Origin: CAVSWT01 sp963782985
GTDB lineage: Bacteria > Bacteroidota > Ignavibacteria > Ignavibacteriales > Ignavibacteriaceae
NCBI GenBank assembly: GCA_963782985.1
Contig: CAWALU010000006.1
Location: 620,001-684,000, forward strand
DNA length: 64,000 nucleotides
Direction of reading: 5' to 3'
Position numbers and translations under genes: made by a program. The notes beneath the pieces are model-generated. The model was given only the letters and a program-made list of their open reading frames with translations. It had not been told where the DNA came from and made no database searches. Shown here piece after piece: positions 26,419-35,546 of the stretch (positions are counted from its first letter, which is position 1; each line of letters begins with the position of its first letter).

Positions 26419-27099
26419 AAATAAAAATAAAAAAGCTGTAATAATTTTTATTCGCTTTCCAGTTAAAGGAAAAGTAAAAACCAGATTAGCTCTATCAGTA
26501 GAAAAAGAAAAGGCGTACCATATTTATAAAATTTTAGTTGAGAATTTTTTAAATGAATGTTTGAAACTGGACGAAGAAATTTATGATTTATTTATTTTTT
26601 GTGTGGAAGAAAACCGCTCAGACAAAAATAATTTTTTAATTGATAAAAGATTTGAAATGCATCTTCAAAATGGAGATAGCCTTGGTGATAAAATGAATAA
26701 TGCTTTCCAAAAGGTTTTTGATTTAAAATATAAGCAGGCAATATTATTTGGCACAGACCTGCCGGATTTGAATTCTGAAATTTTAACACATGCTTTTTCA
26801 ATCTTAAATAAAAATGATTCTGTCGTCGGACCCGCTGCCGATGGAGGTTTTTATTTGCTGGGATCAAAAAATATTTTCCGGATATTTTTGATGGAATAAA
26901 ATGGAGCGCTAATTCTGTTTATCAAAAAATGATTGAAAAGTTTAAGCTAAAAAAATTAAGTTATGCCGTCATTAATGAACTTACGGATATTGACGTAGTA
27001 GAAGATTTGAAAAACTGGTTTGACAAAAACAAGCTCAATAAAAATAATCCGCTTATAAAATTCTTATTAAATGGAAAAATAAATATTACAAATCAATGA
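26411..27099 (+). pseudogene. TIGR04282/DUF2064-type glycosyltransferase, frameshifted
   Basis: The first frame (26411-26899) encodes AVIIFIRFPVKGKVKTRLA, ILFGTDLPDL and VGPAADGGFYLLG, the nucleotidyltransferase-like fold of the family. It then runs off frame in a six-A run (26866-26871). With one more A the reading continues as KYFPDIFDGIKWSANSVYQK through ELTDIDVVEDL to TGA 27097, as expected for an intact about 229-residue protein. The gene is thus one base from functional: a recent mutation or a consensus error. In many genomes this family sits beside a GT2 gene, as here. Its true substrate is unsettled, since the annotation 'arsenosugar biosynthesis' is inherited. Confidence 0.8.
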
Positions 27100-27100
27100 A

Positions 27101-28450
27101 TTAATTTTTTAGCTCGTTCATCGTCTTATCAATTCTATCCCGCAATTCGTCTATCCAGTCCAAGTGTTCAGACTTCATTAAACATGCACGGAGGCATGTA
27201 ACATTTTCGCTATCCAAACGTATTTCGCTTTCTTCTATTTTTGAAGAAGGTAAATTTAATATTGATAGATATAATTTATTCTCCTCCGCCTTTTTGAAAA
27301 ATAATTTTGAAAGCTCCGAAATTTTTTGCGTACTCTCTGCTTTAATAATCCAAACCACAATATCTAATTCCGGTTCTATAATTAATTTTAATCTGTTGTC
27401 GTTTTTAATTTTATCGGCAAGCAGCAAAGCAGCTTCACGACTTTTAGAAATCTCATCGGCAAACACGCTGCTTTGTTTTAAAGGCAGCAATTGTTGAGTG
27501 GCCCACAAACCAATAGCAGCCGCCCCGGGGCGAGAGCATTCCAAACTTATCTCGCCAAGATGAATATCATTAGAACTGTAATAAGTATATGGCGAATCGT
27601 GTAAATAAAATTTGGCTACCGAAATATCTTTAAATAAAATACAACCGCATCCATAAGGCTGAAGCCCGTGTTTATGCGGATCAATTACAATGCTATCAAC
27701 TTGACTTAACAATTCAAAAGTTTTTTTTGTAGTTTGATTTAAGTTATTGGCCAACGTGAAATATCCGCCGTATGCCGCATCTGCATGAATTCTAAATTTA
27801 TATTTTTTTTGAAGAGAAATTATTTTCTCTAGCTCATCAACGCTGCCTGTTCCGGTTGTTCCAATCGTAGCAACAACCGTCCCGATATTATTATTCTTTA
27901 AACAATTCTCTAAATCATTAAAATCAATTTTTCCTTGCTGCGTTGATTTTATTTTTAAAAACTTCAAACCTAAAACTTCGCTAATTCTTTGATGAGTGTA
28001 ATGAGCTTGATCCGACGCAGCAATTATTTTATCAGGATTTAATTTCCCGGAAATCCACAAAGCTTCAAGGTTCGCCATCGTTCCTCCGCCAGTTAAATGC
28101 CCCAAATGATTTTCCCAGCCGAACATTTTTGAAATTTCTGCAACGGCTTCTTTTTCCATTTTTGAACTTGCTCTTCCTCCATCCAACGCATGATTGTTAG
28201 GATTTATCCACATGCTTAACATATAAGCTGCGCGCGCTATGGGATGAGGCGGCTTTAACATTTGCCCGGCATAAAGCGGATGAAAGTATGGATAGTTATC
28301 TTTTAGCTTATCGGCTGTTTCTGATAAAATATTTTCAATTTTTTTATAATCAAAATTATTTACGGATGGGATGTCAGGCAGTTCAAAGTTAGAGTCTAAC
28401 TTATCAATCATTCTGCCAAGAATATTTAATGTTTCTTTTTCAAAATTCAT
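27101..28450 (-). CDS. PLP-dependent decarboxylase (group II family)
   Basis: This 449-residue fold-I PLP enzyme resembles glutamate, tyrosine and aspartate decarboxylases. GGTMANLEALW is the cofactor-phosphate loop, HYTHQRISEVLG stacks on the PLP ring, and HADAAYGGYF holds the aspartate that pairs with the pyridine nitrogen. The Schiff-base lysine is in IDPHKHGLQPYGCG. The family removes a carboxyl group from an amino acid to give an amine or beta-alanine, and the substrate here is not predictable. The gene stop lies one base from the end of the frameshifted gene on the other strand. It is divergent from the radical SAM gene. Confidence 0.88.
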   Translation of the reverse strand: MNFEKETLNILGRMIDKLDSNFELPDIPSVNNFDYKKIENILSETADKLKDNYPYFHPLYAGQMLKPPHPIARAAYMLSMWINPNNHALDGGRASSKMEKEAVAEISKMFGWENHLGHLTGGGTMANLEALWISGKLNPDKIIAASDQAHYTHQRISEVLGLKFLKIKSTQQGKIDFNDLENCLKNNNIGTVVATIGTTGTGSVDELEKIISLQKKYKFRIHADAAYGGYFTLANNLNQTTKKTFELLSQVDSIVIDPHKHGLQPYGCGCILFKDISVAKFYLHDSPYTYYSSNDIHLGEISLECSRPGAAAIGLWATQQLLPLKQSSVFADEISKSREAALLLADKIKNDNRLKLIIEPELDIVVWIIKAESTQKISELSKLFFKKAEENKLYLSILNLPSSKIEESEIRLDSENVTCLRACLMKSEHLDWIDELRDRIDKTMNELKN

Positions 28451-28576
28451 TTTAAAACTTTTAAATAAATGTTAAAAAAATTACTTCAATTATAATCAAT
28501 TAAAAAAATAGATTCTTTTTATCACATAAAAATTTAATACATATAATTATATTAACTAAAAAAAATCCGGTAATTT

Positions 28577-29647
28577 ATGTTTGAACAAACGGTAGCGGGC
28601 AGGGCTTCGCGCTTAAATCCTAAAAATAGATTTGAAAAATTATCAGTTGAAGATTTCAATCAAGATGAAGTTGATAATTTTTACGAATCAGATGTTGAAA
28701 AGAAAATTCCTACAACTTTTTTGCAAGATGATTCACTCAGCGTAATTTCAAAAAATGATAGTCCTGATTTAGGATTTGATTATTCATTTAATCCTTACCG
28801 AGGGTGCGAACATGGATGCATTTATTGTTATGCGAGACCGACGCATGAATTTCTCGGCTTTTCATCAGGGCTAGATTTTGAGACTAAAATAATGGTCAAG
28901 ACAAATGCGGCGAATCTTTTAGAAAAGGAATTATCTAAAAAAAATTATATTCCAAAATTAATTATGTTTTCAGGCAACACTGACTGCTATCAGCCGTTGG
29001 AAAGAAAATTAAAAATTACTCGAGAAGCGCTAAAAGTTTGTTTGAAATATAAAAACCCCGTCGCGGTAATTACAAAAAATTTATTAGTTCAAAGAGACGT
29101 TGATATCCTCAAAGAAATGGCGGAAGAAAAATTAATAACTGTTACGCTTTCTATTACAAGCCTTGATTCAAAGCTCTGCCGAAAAATGGAACCTCGTACG
29201 GCTTCGCCAATAAAAAGGCTTGAGACAATTGAACTGATGTCTAAAAATAATATTCCCGCCGGAGTAAATATTGCCCCGATAATTCCGGGTTTAAACGATG
29301 AAGAAATTCCTTCAATTCTAAAAGCTGCAGCGGAGTGGGGGGCGGTTTATGCGGGTCATATTATGCTTCGACTGCCTTATCAAGTTAAAGATTTATTTGT
29401 CGAGTGGCTGCAAAGGGAATTTCCGGACCGGGCAAAAAAAATAATAAATAAAATTAAAGAGATGAGAAACGGAAAACTTAATTCATCCGAATTCGGCAAA
29501 AGATTTTCTGCTGACGGCGAGCAGGCTGAAATAATACAAAATCTGTTTCTGCTAAGCTGCAAAAAATATGGTTTGAATAAAAAGAGAATAGCGCTTGATG
29601 CAAACAATTTTGTTAATTCATATAACAAACAACTTGAGTTATTTTAG
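28577..29647 (+). CDS. PA0069-family radical SAM protein
   Basis: This 356-residue protein has the three-cysteine iron-sulfur site C77-x3-C81-x2-C84 within FNPYRGCEHGCIYCYARP, followed by THEFLGFSSGLDFETKI, which is typical of the PA0069/Rv2578c group related to spore photoproduct lyase. MFSGNTDCYQPLERKL and the VTLSITSLD strand continue the partial TIM barrel. The biochemical role of this group is not established; DNA or RNA modification or repair has been suggested from distant similarity only. It stands alone, 103 bases before a small membrane protein gene. Confidence 0.9.
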   Translation: MFEQTVAGRASRLNPKNRFEKLSVEDFNQDEVDNFYESDVEKKIPTTFLQDDSLSVISKNDSPDLGFDYSFNPYRGCEHGCIYCYARPTHEFLGFSSGLDFETKIMVKTNAANLLEKELSKKNYIPKLIMFSGNTDCYQPLERKLKITREALKVCLKYKNPVAVITKNLLVQRDVDILKEMAEEKLITVTLSITSLDSKLCRKMEPRTASPIKRLETIELMSKNNIPAGVNIAPIIPGLNDEEIPSILKAAAEWGAVYAGHIMLRLPYQVKDLFVEWLQREFPDRAKKIINKIKEMRNGKLNSSEFGKRFSADGEQAEIIQNLFLLSCKKYGLNKKRIALDANNFVNSYNKQLELF

Positions 29648-29750
29648 AATATAAATCAAATCATTTCATTTTTTTTTAATTCGAATCATAAACCTTTATT
29701 TGCTAACTTTAAATGTTTTCAAAATATTTTAAAGGAATACTTTTCAAATT

Positions 29751-30020
29751 ATGGCTCAGAAAAATAATAAACCCAGAGAACGACAAATAGGTAAAACTAA
29801 AATTGAAAAGAAACATCTCATCGATCCAAAGTATAAAAATACAGTTTGGACAGTAGTTGTCTTAATAATTTTATTAATATTTTTTATAGTTAATAATACT
29901 AGGGATGTGCCGGCGCAAGGACCTTATCCGCCAAATTATAAGCAAGGTGAAAAATTAAAAGTTGATACAACAGTGGATGTTAGACTTCAAGTAGACACAA
30001 AAAAACATTTAGATAAATAA
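29751..30020 (+). CDS. Small single-span membrane protein
   Basis: This 89-residue protein is of no recognised family. It has a basic N terminus (about 1-28), one membrane helix at about 32-48 (TVWTVVVLIILLIFFIV) and an extracytoplasmic tail with a proline-rich PAQGPYPPNY stretch. It precedes the TlpA-like lipoprotein by 25 bases on the same strand, so the two may be co-transcribed and act together in the periplasm. Confidence 0.7.
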   Translation: MAQKNNKPRERQIGKTKIEKKHLIDPKYKNTVWTVVVLIILLIFFIVNNTRDVPAQGPYPPNYKQGEKLKVDTTVDVRLQVDTKKHLDK

Positions 30021-30045
30021 TTATTTTTTTAAGATGAGGAAAACC

Positions 30046-30603
30046 ATGAATATATTTGGAAAAATTATACCTGCATTTTTTTTAATGGGTGTTTTATTTT
30101 TGATAGGATGTTCGGACAAAAATAAAGTAGAAGAAAATAATTCTTCTAATAATAATATAAGTATGAAATCGCAGAAGTCTGACGACAAAGATTCAGCGCC
30201 TAATTTTTCATTGCAAAGTATTGATGGAAAAACAGTAAGCTTAAATAATTACAAAGGTAAAGTTGTTATTTTAGATTTTTGGGCAACCTGGTGCGGACCT
30301 TGTAGAAAAGGCATTCCCGATTTAGTTGCTCTTCAAAGTAAATATAAAGATGATCTAGTTGTTATTGGAGTTTCATTAGACACCAGTACAAAAAATGATG
30401 TTATGCCGTTTGCGAAAGAATTTAAAATAAATTACCCCGTTGTTTACGGCAATGAAAATATTGCAAATAATTACGGCGGCATAAATGCAATTCCTACAAG
30501 TTTTGTAATTGATAAAGATGGAAAGATCGCCGCAAAGTACGTTGGATTAGTCGAGCCGGATACTTATGTAAAGCATATTGAAAATTTGAAATCAAAATCA
30601 TGA
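30046..30603 (+). CDS. TlpA-like thioredoxin-fold lipoprotein
   Basis: The start is ATG 30046, because AGGA at 30037-30040 lies 5 bases before it; the in-frame ATG at 30034 overlaps that site. The 185-residue product has a lipoprotein signal peptide with lipobox LIGC (C22). A polar linker and a thioredoxin fold of the AhpC/TSA-TlpA type follow. The active site is WATWCGPC (C83, C86) and the cis-proline loop is AIPTSF. It should reduce disulfides or resupply a peroxidase or a cytochrome-maturation partner at the periplasmic membrane face. Confidence 0.9.
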   Translation: MNIFGKIIPAFFLMGVLFLIGCSDKNKVEENNSSNNNISMKSQKSDDKDSAPNFSLQSIDGKTVSLNNYKGKVVILDFWATWCGPCRKGIPDLVALQSKYKDDLVVIGVSLDTSTKNDVMPFAKEFKINYPVVYGNENIANNYGGINAIPTSFVIDKDGKIAAKYVGLVEPDTYVKHIENLKSKS

Positions 30604-30614
30604 AATACTTGAAA

Positions 30615-30671
30615 AGACATTCTCAGAACGTCTTTACATAAATATAACGTAAAGACGTTTTGAAAACGTCT
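30615..30671. repeat. Paired REP-like palindromes in inverted arrangement
   Basis: Element A (30615-30633) is one mismatch from the 19-base palindrome at 4300. Element B (30653-30671) is a perfect palindrome AGACGTTTT-G-AAAACGTCT. The two are inverted: AACGTCTTTAC (30627-30637) and GTAAAGACGTT (30649-30659) form a perfect 11-base inverted repeat. The transcript can therefore fold as two small hairpins or one large one. Element B is followed by CTATTTTTT and may terminate the TlpA-like gene. The minus-strand DUF2905 stop codon abuts it. Confidence 0.65.
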
Positions 30672-30896
30672 CTATTTTTTAAAAAGATAAATAATAAAAC
30701 TTATGATTAGACTTAAAAGAATTGAAGTAACGATGGGAAAATAGAAAGTAAAATTTTTCTTTTTGATTATTATATCGCCGGGCAGTTTACCTAAAAATGG
30801 GATCTTATCTCCAAATAAAAAAAATATTCCTAGAATAATTATTAAAATTCCTACTGCAATTAAAATTTTACCAAGGGGCTGGAAATCGGGAAACAT
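30672..30896 (-). CDS. DUF2905 family small membrane protein
   Basis: This 74-residue protein has two membrane helices (about 9-28 and 52-70) joined by the conserved GDKIPFLGKLPGDIIIKKKNFTFYFP loop region, which identifies DUF2905. The function of the family is unknown. The TAG stop directly touches the REP-like palindrome. The start is 22 bases after the end of the PorV/PorQ-family gene on the same strand. Confidence 0.88.
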   Translation of the reverse strand: MFPDFQPLGKILIAVGILIIILGIFFLFGDKIPFLGKLPGDIIIKKKNFTFYFPIVTSILLSLIISFIIYLFKK

Positions 30897-30918
30897 AATA
30901 ATTCAAAATTTACTTAAA

Positions 30919-31968
30919 TTAAAATACATCCCGCATAAATTTTGGCTCTTCCAAAGTGAGGATTAAAGAAATGCGGTGGGTGTCGTCTAATCTTTCTAAT
31001 TCCGAATAACTGAAGCGCGCAAATGAATAATCAATATTTAATTTTGGAAGCTTAATTCCCGCGCCAATTGTAAATTGTTTTACGTCCGTATAGCCGCCGC
31101 GGATGGCAAAAATATTTTTATAATTGTATTCTATGCCGGCGTGCATATCAAAACTAACCGGTCCAACGTTAAAGTTTGAAGCGAATCTTCTATTCTCAAA
31201 TCTAACATCAAAATCCAAAGCTGGAGTTAACGTTCCTCCTAAAAATTCTGAACCGTAGGCTGCGCCTAATTTTAAGGTTGGAGAAATTAATTCATTTCTG
31301 CCGGTGCTCCAAGCGACCAGCGTGGTGGTTATATCCTGCACATTGGCTCCAACAAATAAATTTTCAGCTGGCGAATATAAAGCTCCCACATCAAAACCAA
31401 TTCCCGTTGCGCCGTAATCTCCAATATCCCTTCTAATAATTTTAACATTAGCGCCATAAGAAAAATTTTGGGAATGGCGTTTTGCAAATGAAAAATAAAA
31501 AGCATAATCCTGATTGCTGAATTCAGTTATCAAACCAATGTCAGGTCTAAAGTTGGGATCATTAACATCATTAATATCAGCAACGCCATCACCATTAATA
31601 TCTATTATTGCATTGCGAGTATCGGGAATTCCGTCAACCGCAAGTCTTATTCCGCTTACGCTGAATGTTAAATCTTTTCCAAACGGAATCGCTACTGCTG
31701 CATAATCATAATTTACCAGGTTACCAAATTGTTCGGAGTGCATTAAAGAAATTTGAGGATAATTTAAACTTGCCAAACCTGCTGGGTTATAATATCCGGC
31801 GGTAACATCGTTTGCCAGCGCAGTAAATGCGCCGCCCATACCGGAAGGTCTGCCGCCGACCCCCAAAGCCATAAACTCGCCTGCGTATTTTGCAATTACA
31901 GTTTGCGCATTTAGGTTATAAAAAATTGATAAAAAGAAAATCGGGATGAATAAGAATTTTTTCGGCAT
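30919..31968 (-). CDS. PorV/PorQ-family outer-membrane protein
   Basis: This 349-residue protein has a signal peptide (MPKKFLFIPIFFLSIFYNLNAQ). The family signature follows: YAGEFMALGVGGRPSGMGGA, then ANDVTAGYYNPAGLA and MHSEQFGNLVNYDY. The remainder is strand-rich and ends with a membrane-strand pattern. PorV shuttles type IX cargo to the PorU sortase, while PorQ and relatives are less defined. The match is to the shared fold, so the exact subfamily is open. It supports an active T9SS, in agreement with the cargo fragment at the start of the window. Confidence 0.88.
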   Translation of the reverse strand: MPKKFLFIPIFFLSIFYNLNAQTVIAKYAGEFMALGVGGRPSGMGGAFTALANDVTAGYYNPAGLASLNYPQISLMHSEQFGNLVNYDYAAVAIPFGKDLTFSVSGIRLAVDGIPDTRNAIIDINGDGVADINDVNDPNFRPDIGLITEFSNQDYAFYFSFAKRHSQNFSYGANVKIIRRDIGDYGATGIGFDVGALYSPAENLFVGANVQDITTTLVAWSTGRNELISPTLKLGAAYGSEFLGGTLTPALDFDVRFENRRFASNFNVGPVSFDMHAGIEYNYKNIFAIRGGYTDVKQFTIGAGIKLPKLNIDYSFARFSYSELERLDDTHRISLILTLEEPKFMRDVF

Positions 31969-32173
31969 GTATTAAGTTTCCGCTGTAACTTTATTTTATA
32001 AAAAAAACTGAAAAAAGATTGCCAATTTGAGTTTGAAAGTCAAGGCTAATTTTGTGTTACGGAGTTGTTGAAAATTGGAGTAGGGGAGAAATGGAAACAC
32101 CAATTTCAATCATTCATTCACCTATCTCAACTTCCAAACTTCCATTATTCCAACGTTCCAAAACTTCATCGTC

Positions 32174-32920
32174 CTACTTCGCTTTACCTTGATTTGCTAC
32201 GGCGTTTGCAGCTTTAGCAATTTCTTCCGGATCGCCGAGATAATAATGTTTAATTGGTTTCAAATCATCATCCAATTCATAAACAAGCGGAACGCCCGTG
32301 GGAATATTTAAACTTACAATTTCTTCCTCAGAAATATTATCAAGATATTTTACTAACGCACGCAGACTATTTCCATGAGCCGCTATAATTACCCGCTTTC
32401 CGCTTTGTATTGTCGGAGCAATTGTTTCTTTCCAATAGGGAAGAAATCTTTCAACGGTATCTTTTAGACATTCAGTTAATGGAAGTTCATTTTCATTCAG
32501 ATCGCCGTAACGTCTATCATTTCCGGGATATCTTTCATCATTTTTTTCTAAAACCGGAGGCGGCGTATCATAACTTCTTCGCCAAATTTTAACTTGCTCA
32601 TCGCCATATTTCTCCGCGGTTTGCGCTTTGTTTAAACCTTGAAGAGAGCCGTAATGTCGTTCATTCAAACGCCAGCATCTATAAACCGGAATCCACATCA
32701 TATCCAATTCATCCAAAGAAATCCATAAAGTTCTAATTGCTCTTTTTAAAACTGAAGTAAAAGCAACGTCAAAAACAAATCCATCTTGTTTTAATTGCTG
32801 TCCTGCTCGCTTCGCTTCCTTTAATCCTTGCTCGGAAAGATCGACATCAGTCCAACCTGTAAATAAATTTTCTTTATTCCAAACGCTCTCACCGTGGCGT
32901 AATAAAACTAATTTGTGCAT
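32174..32920 (-). CDS. gpmA: 2,3-bisphosphoglycerate-dependent phosphoglycerate mutase
   Basis: This 248-residue enzyme interconverts 3- and 2-phosphoglycerate. The phosphohistidine is H9 in LVLLRHGESVWN. FTGWTDVDLS, the ERHYGSLQGLNK loop and AAHGNSLRALVKYL carry the other active-site residues. The length is that of dPGM rather than shorter relatives. The gene stands alone. The 200 bases downstream, towards the PorV/PorQ gene, contain a low-complexity tract of TTGGAA/ATTGAA-type repeats. Confidence 0.96.
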   Translation of the reverse strand: MHKLVLLRHGESVWNKENLFTGWTDVDLSEQGLKEAKRAGQQLKQDGFVFDVAFTSVLKRAIRTLWISLDELDMMWIPVYRCWRLNERHYGSLQGLNKAQTAEKYGDEQVKIWRRSYDTPPPVLEKNDERYPGNDRRYGDLNENELPLTECLKDTVERFLPYWKETIAPTIQSGKRVIIAAHGNSLRALVKYLDNISEEEIVSLNIPTGVPLVYELDDDLKPIKHYYLGDPEEIAKAANAVANQGKAK

Positions 32921-33112
32921 TTATAATCCTTTCAAAAAAATAATAACTAACCCCATTTCTCAAAGATATTGGTCAGTGGGTAAAAAGTAAAACAGCAAAA
33001 TTATTTAACTTGGTTTATAAAAATAATTAGAGCTTAAGCAGAATGCAAAGTTCAGGCAGCAGTTCGCTTCCAAATACTATTAAATGCGGCATCATTAAAT
33101 ACAAAAGTAGGA

Positions 33113-34468
33113 TTAGTTTTTAAGTTGATTTAATTTTTTTAACCCAATTTTTAAAATGATAAAACCCACCACTCCTGAAATTAATGATGCGGTTAAAATT
33201 CCAACTTTAGAAATATTTAGCAGCGATTCTTCACTAAAAGCTAAATTTGCAATAAATAGAGACATCGTAAAACCTATGCCGGCTAATATTGCTGCGCCGT
33301 AAATTTTTGTCCAATTTACATTTTTAGGCAGCGAAGCAAATTTAAGTTTTACTGATAAATATGAAAATAAAAATATTCCAATCTGCTTTCCGAAAAATAG
33401 TCCTGCAATAATTCCAATACTTATAGGATCCATTAGAGAGGCAAAAAAATCTTTTTTGAAAGCGACGCCTGCATTCGCGAGCGCAAACAGCGGCATAATA
33501 AAAAGCGTTACCCAGGGCGTAAGTCCATGTTCAAATCTTTGTAAAGGAGTTAAAATTCTTTCACAGTTTTTTTCCATTGCCTGTACAATTGATGACCGCT
33601 CTTCATTGGTTAAAACATTTGTATTTTCTACGCCGGCTTTATCAAAATCATTCAATAAATTTTTTCCGTCAGTAAGAAATTCGCGGGTGTTAATTCTTGC
33701 AGACGCGGGAATAGTAAATGCAAGTAAAACCCCGGCAATGGTTGCGTGAATACCCGACTGTAAAAAAGCCAGCCACAATCCGATTCCCAGCAGCGTATAA
33801 ATTATTAGATTTCTAACGCCTAAAAAATTTGCGCCAATTAACAAAATTAAAAATCCGCCTGCTATGCCTAAGCTGATAAATGAAATGTTTGAAGTATAAA
33901 AAAATGCAATTACTAATATGGCTCCAATATCATCCGCTATTGCTAAGGCGGTTATAAAAATTTTCAAACCGATAGGAACATTTTTACCGAGCAGCGCCAT
34001 CAAACCAACTACAAAAGCAATATCGGTTGCCATGGGAATTCCCCAGCCGTCTGCTCCGTGGGTTGACGCATTAAATATATAATAAAATAGAGCAGGCAAA
34101 ATCATTCCGCCAAGCGCCGCCGCTACAGGAAGAGCAGCCTGCCTTGCCGAAGATAATTCACCTACCAAAAATTCTCTTTTTATTTCAAGCCCCACAACAA
34201 AAAAGAAAATTGCCATTAGTCCGTCATTTATCCAATGATGAATAGAATAATTTAATTCTGAGTTTGCAAATGAAATGGAAATTTTTGTGTGCCAGAAATG
34301 GAAATAACTTTCAGCAAAAGGGGAGTTAGCCCAGACTAACGCTATGATTGTGCAGAATAATAGCAGCAGTCCGCCCGAAATTTCAGACTGGATAAATACA
34401 TCAAATGGTTTTGCAATAGTTTTTATCGGAGGTTTTTTGGAAACAATTTTTTCATTCATTTTCATCAA
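33113..34468 (-). CDS. nhaA: Na+/H+ antiporter NhaA
   Basis: This 451-residue inner-membrane antiporter exchanges sodium for protons and controls pH and salt balance. About twelve membrane helices are seen. The adjacent ion-binding aspartates are in ALAIADDIGAILVIAFF, and GLMAIFFFVVGLEIKREF and GWGIPMATDIAFVVG are family signatures. The central loop (about residues 255-300) is longer than in the 390-residue enteric protein, which is common in this group. There is no neighbouring regulator such as nhaR. Confidence 0.95.
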   Translation of the reverse strand: MMKMNEKIVSKKPPIKTIAKPFDVFIQSEISGGLLLLFCTIIALVWANSPFAESYFHFWHTKISISFANSELNYSIHHWINDGLMAIFFFVVGLEIKREFLVGELSSARQAALPVAAALGGMILPALFYYIFNASTHGADGWGIPMATDIAFVVGLMALLGKNVPIGLKIFITALAIADDIGAILVIAFFYTSNISFISLGIAGGFLILLIGANFLGVRNLIIYTLLGIGLWLAFLQSGIHATIAGVLLAFTIPASARINTREFLTDGKNLLNDFDKAGVENTNVLTNEERSSIVQAMEKNCERILTPLQRFEHGLTPWVTLFIMPLFALANAGVAFKKDFFASLMDPISIGIIAGLFFGKQIGIFLFSYLSVKLKFASLPKNVNWTKIYGAAILAGIGFTMSLFIANLAFSEESLLNISKVGILTASLISGVVGFIILKIGLKKLNQLKN

Positions 34469-34526
34469 ACTTTTTTAACTATTAATCATTTACTCTTTTA
34501 CATTCAATTTTTAATAAGTTATCCGT

Positions 34527-35453
34527 TCATTTTAAAGGAGAATAAAATAACTTCGACCCGGGTATTTCTACTTCAGTTTTATAAACGGAATTTGTTTCGT
34601 CTTCAGTGATGAATAAAGTTTTAAAATCTTCTCCGCCGAATTCTACGTTGCTCGGTTTTTTACCGGGGGTTTCAAGCTTATTAATTATTTTACCTTCAGG
34701 AGAAATAACAAAAATTTGTCCGCCTCCAAAATGTGCGGCATACAAATTACTATTTTGGTCAAAAGCAATTCCATCGGGATCGCCGCCGGGCAATTCGATA
34801 AATATTTTTTTGTTATTTAGCTTTCCATTTTCATCAACATCAAAAGCTAAAATTCTGCTTTGCGCGGATTCGCATACGAACAATTTTTTTGCATCCAATG
34901 AAAAAGCAATTCCATTTGGAAAACATAGTTGGTCAGCAACTATTGTAATTTTTTTTGATTGATAATCAATTCGGAAAACTCTTCCATCGGGTTTATCCTT
35001 TCCGTAAGATTTTGGATCAGTGAAATAAAGATTGCCATTCTGATCAAATGCTAAATCGTTTGGGCGATTAAATTTTTTACCTTCAAATCCATCAGCGTAG
35101 ATTGCAGCTTCACCTTCGGGGGTAATTTTAAGTATTGCTCCAATTCCATAATCGCAGGCGAATAAATTTCCATCTTTGTCAAAAGTTAATCCGTTGGTTT
35201 GTTTAAGTCTAAAAGGTTCTTGTGTCGAATCAATAAACTTAAAAGAAGAATCATTTGTAATTTTATTTATGTATCCGCCATAGCAGCTTGAGACGTAGAG
35301 ATTATTTTTGCCATCCCAGGCGGGTCCTTCCGGAAAATTTAACCCATCTGCTATTTTTATAAATTTATTTTTATTTGATGAAGAGGTTTCCTGCTGCGGT
35401 AAAATAAAATTTGCGGATAAAACTATTAAGAGCAAAAACATTTTTGTTTTCAT
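34527..35453 (-). CDS. SMP-30/gluconolactonase-like secreted beta-propeller
   Basis: This 308-residue protein has a signal peptide (MKTKMFLLLIVLSANFILPQ), so it is exported. The rest is a six-bladed propeller of the SMP-30/LRE family, with repeats such as FPEGPAWDGKNNLYVS, NGLTFDKDGNLFACD, RPNDLAFDQNGNLYFTD and FPNGIAFS. The metal ligands of the family (Glu in PEGP, Asn and Asp in PND/PNGIAF) are in place. The likely activity is hydrolysis of a sugar lactone or related ester. No carbohydrate operon is adjacent. Confidence 0.88.
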   Translation of the reverse strand: MKTKMFLLLIVLSANFILPQQETSSSNKNKFIKIADGLNFPEGPAWDGKNNLYVSSCYGGYINKITNDSSFKFIDSTQEPFRLKQTNGLTFDKDGNLFACDYGIGAILKITPEGEAAIYADGFEGKKFNRPNDLAFDQNGNLYFTDPKSYGKDKPDGRVFRIDYQSKKITIVADQLCFPNGIAFSLDAKKLFVCESAQSRILAFDVDENGKLNNKKIFIELPGGDPDGIAFDQNSNLYAAHFGGGQIFVISPEGKIINKLETPGKKPSNVEFGGEDFKTLFITEDETNSVYKTEVEIPGSKLFYSPLK

Positions 35454-35546
35454 AATTCTATAAATTTAATTTTAAATGACTGGGTTAAAATGATTATTTT
35501 AAATTACTAAATTTTAAATTGAGTTGATTAAACAAAGGGCAATTTT

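Noticed and set aside
34606..34962. 118-residue plus-strand frame
   Set aside because: It is an antisense shadow of the SMP-30-like propeller gene.
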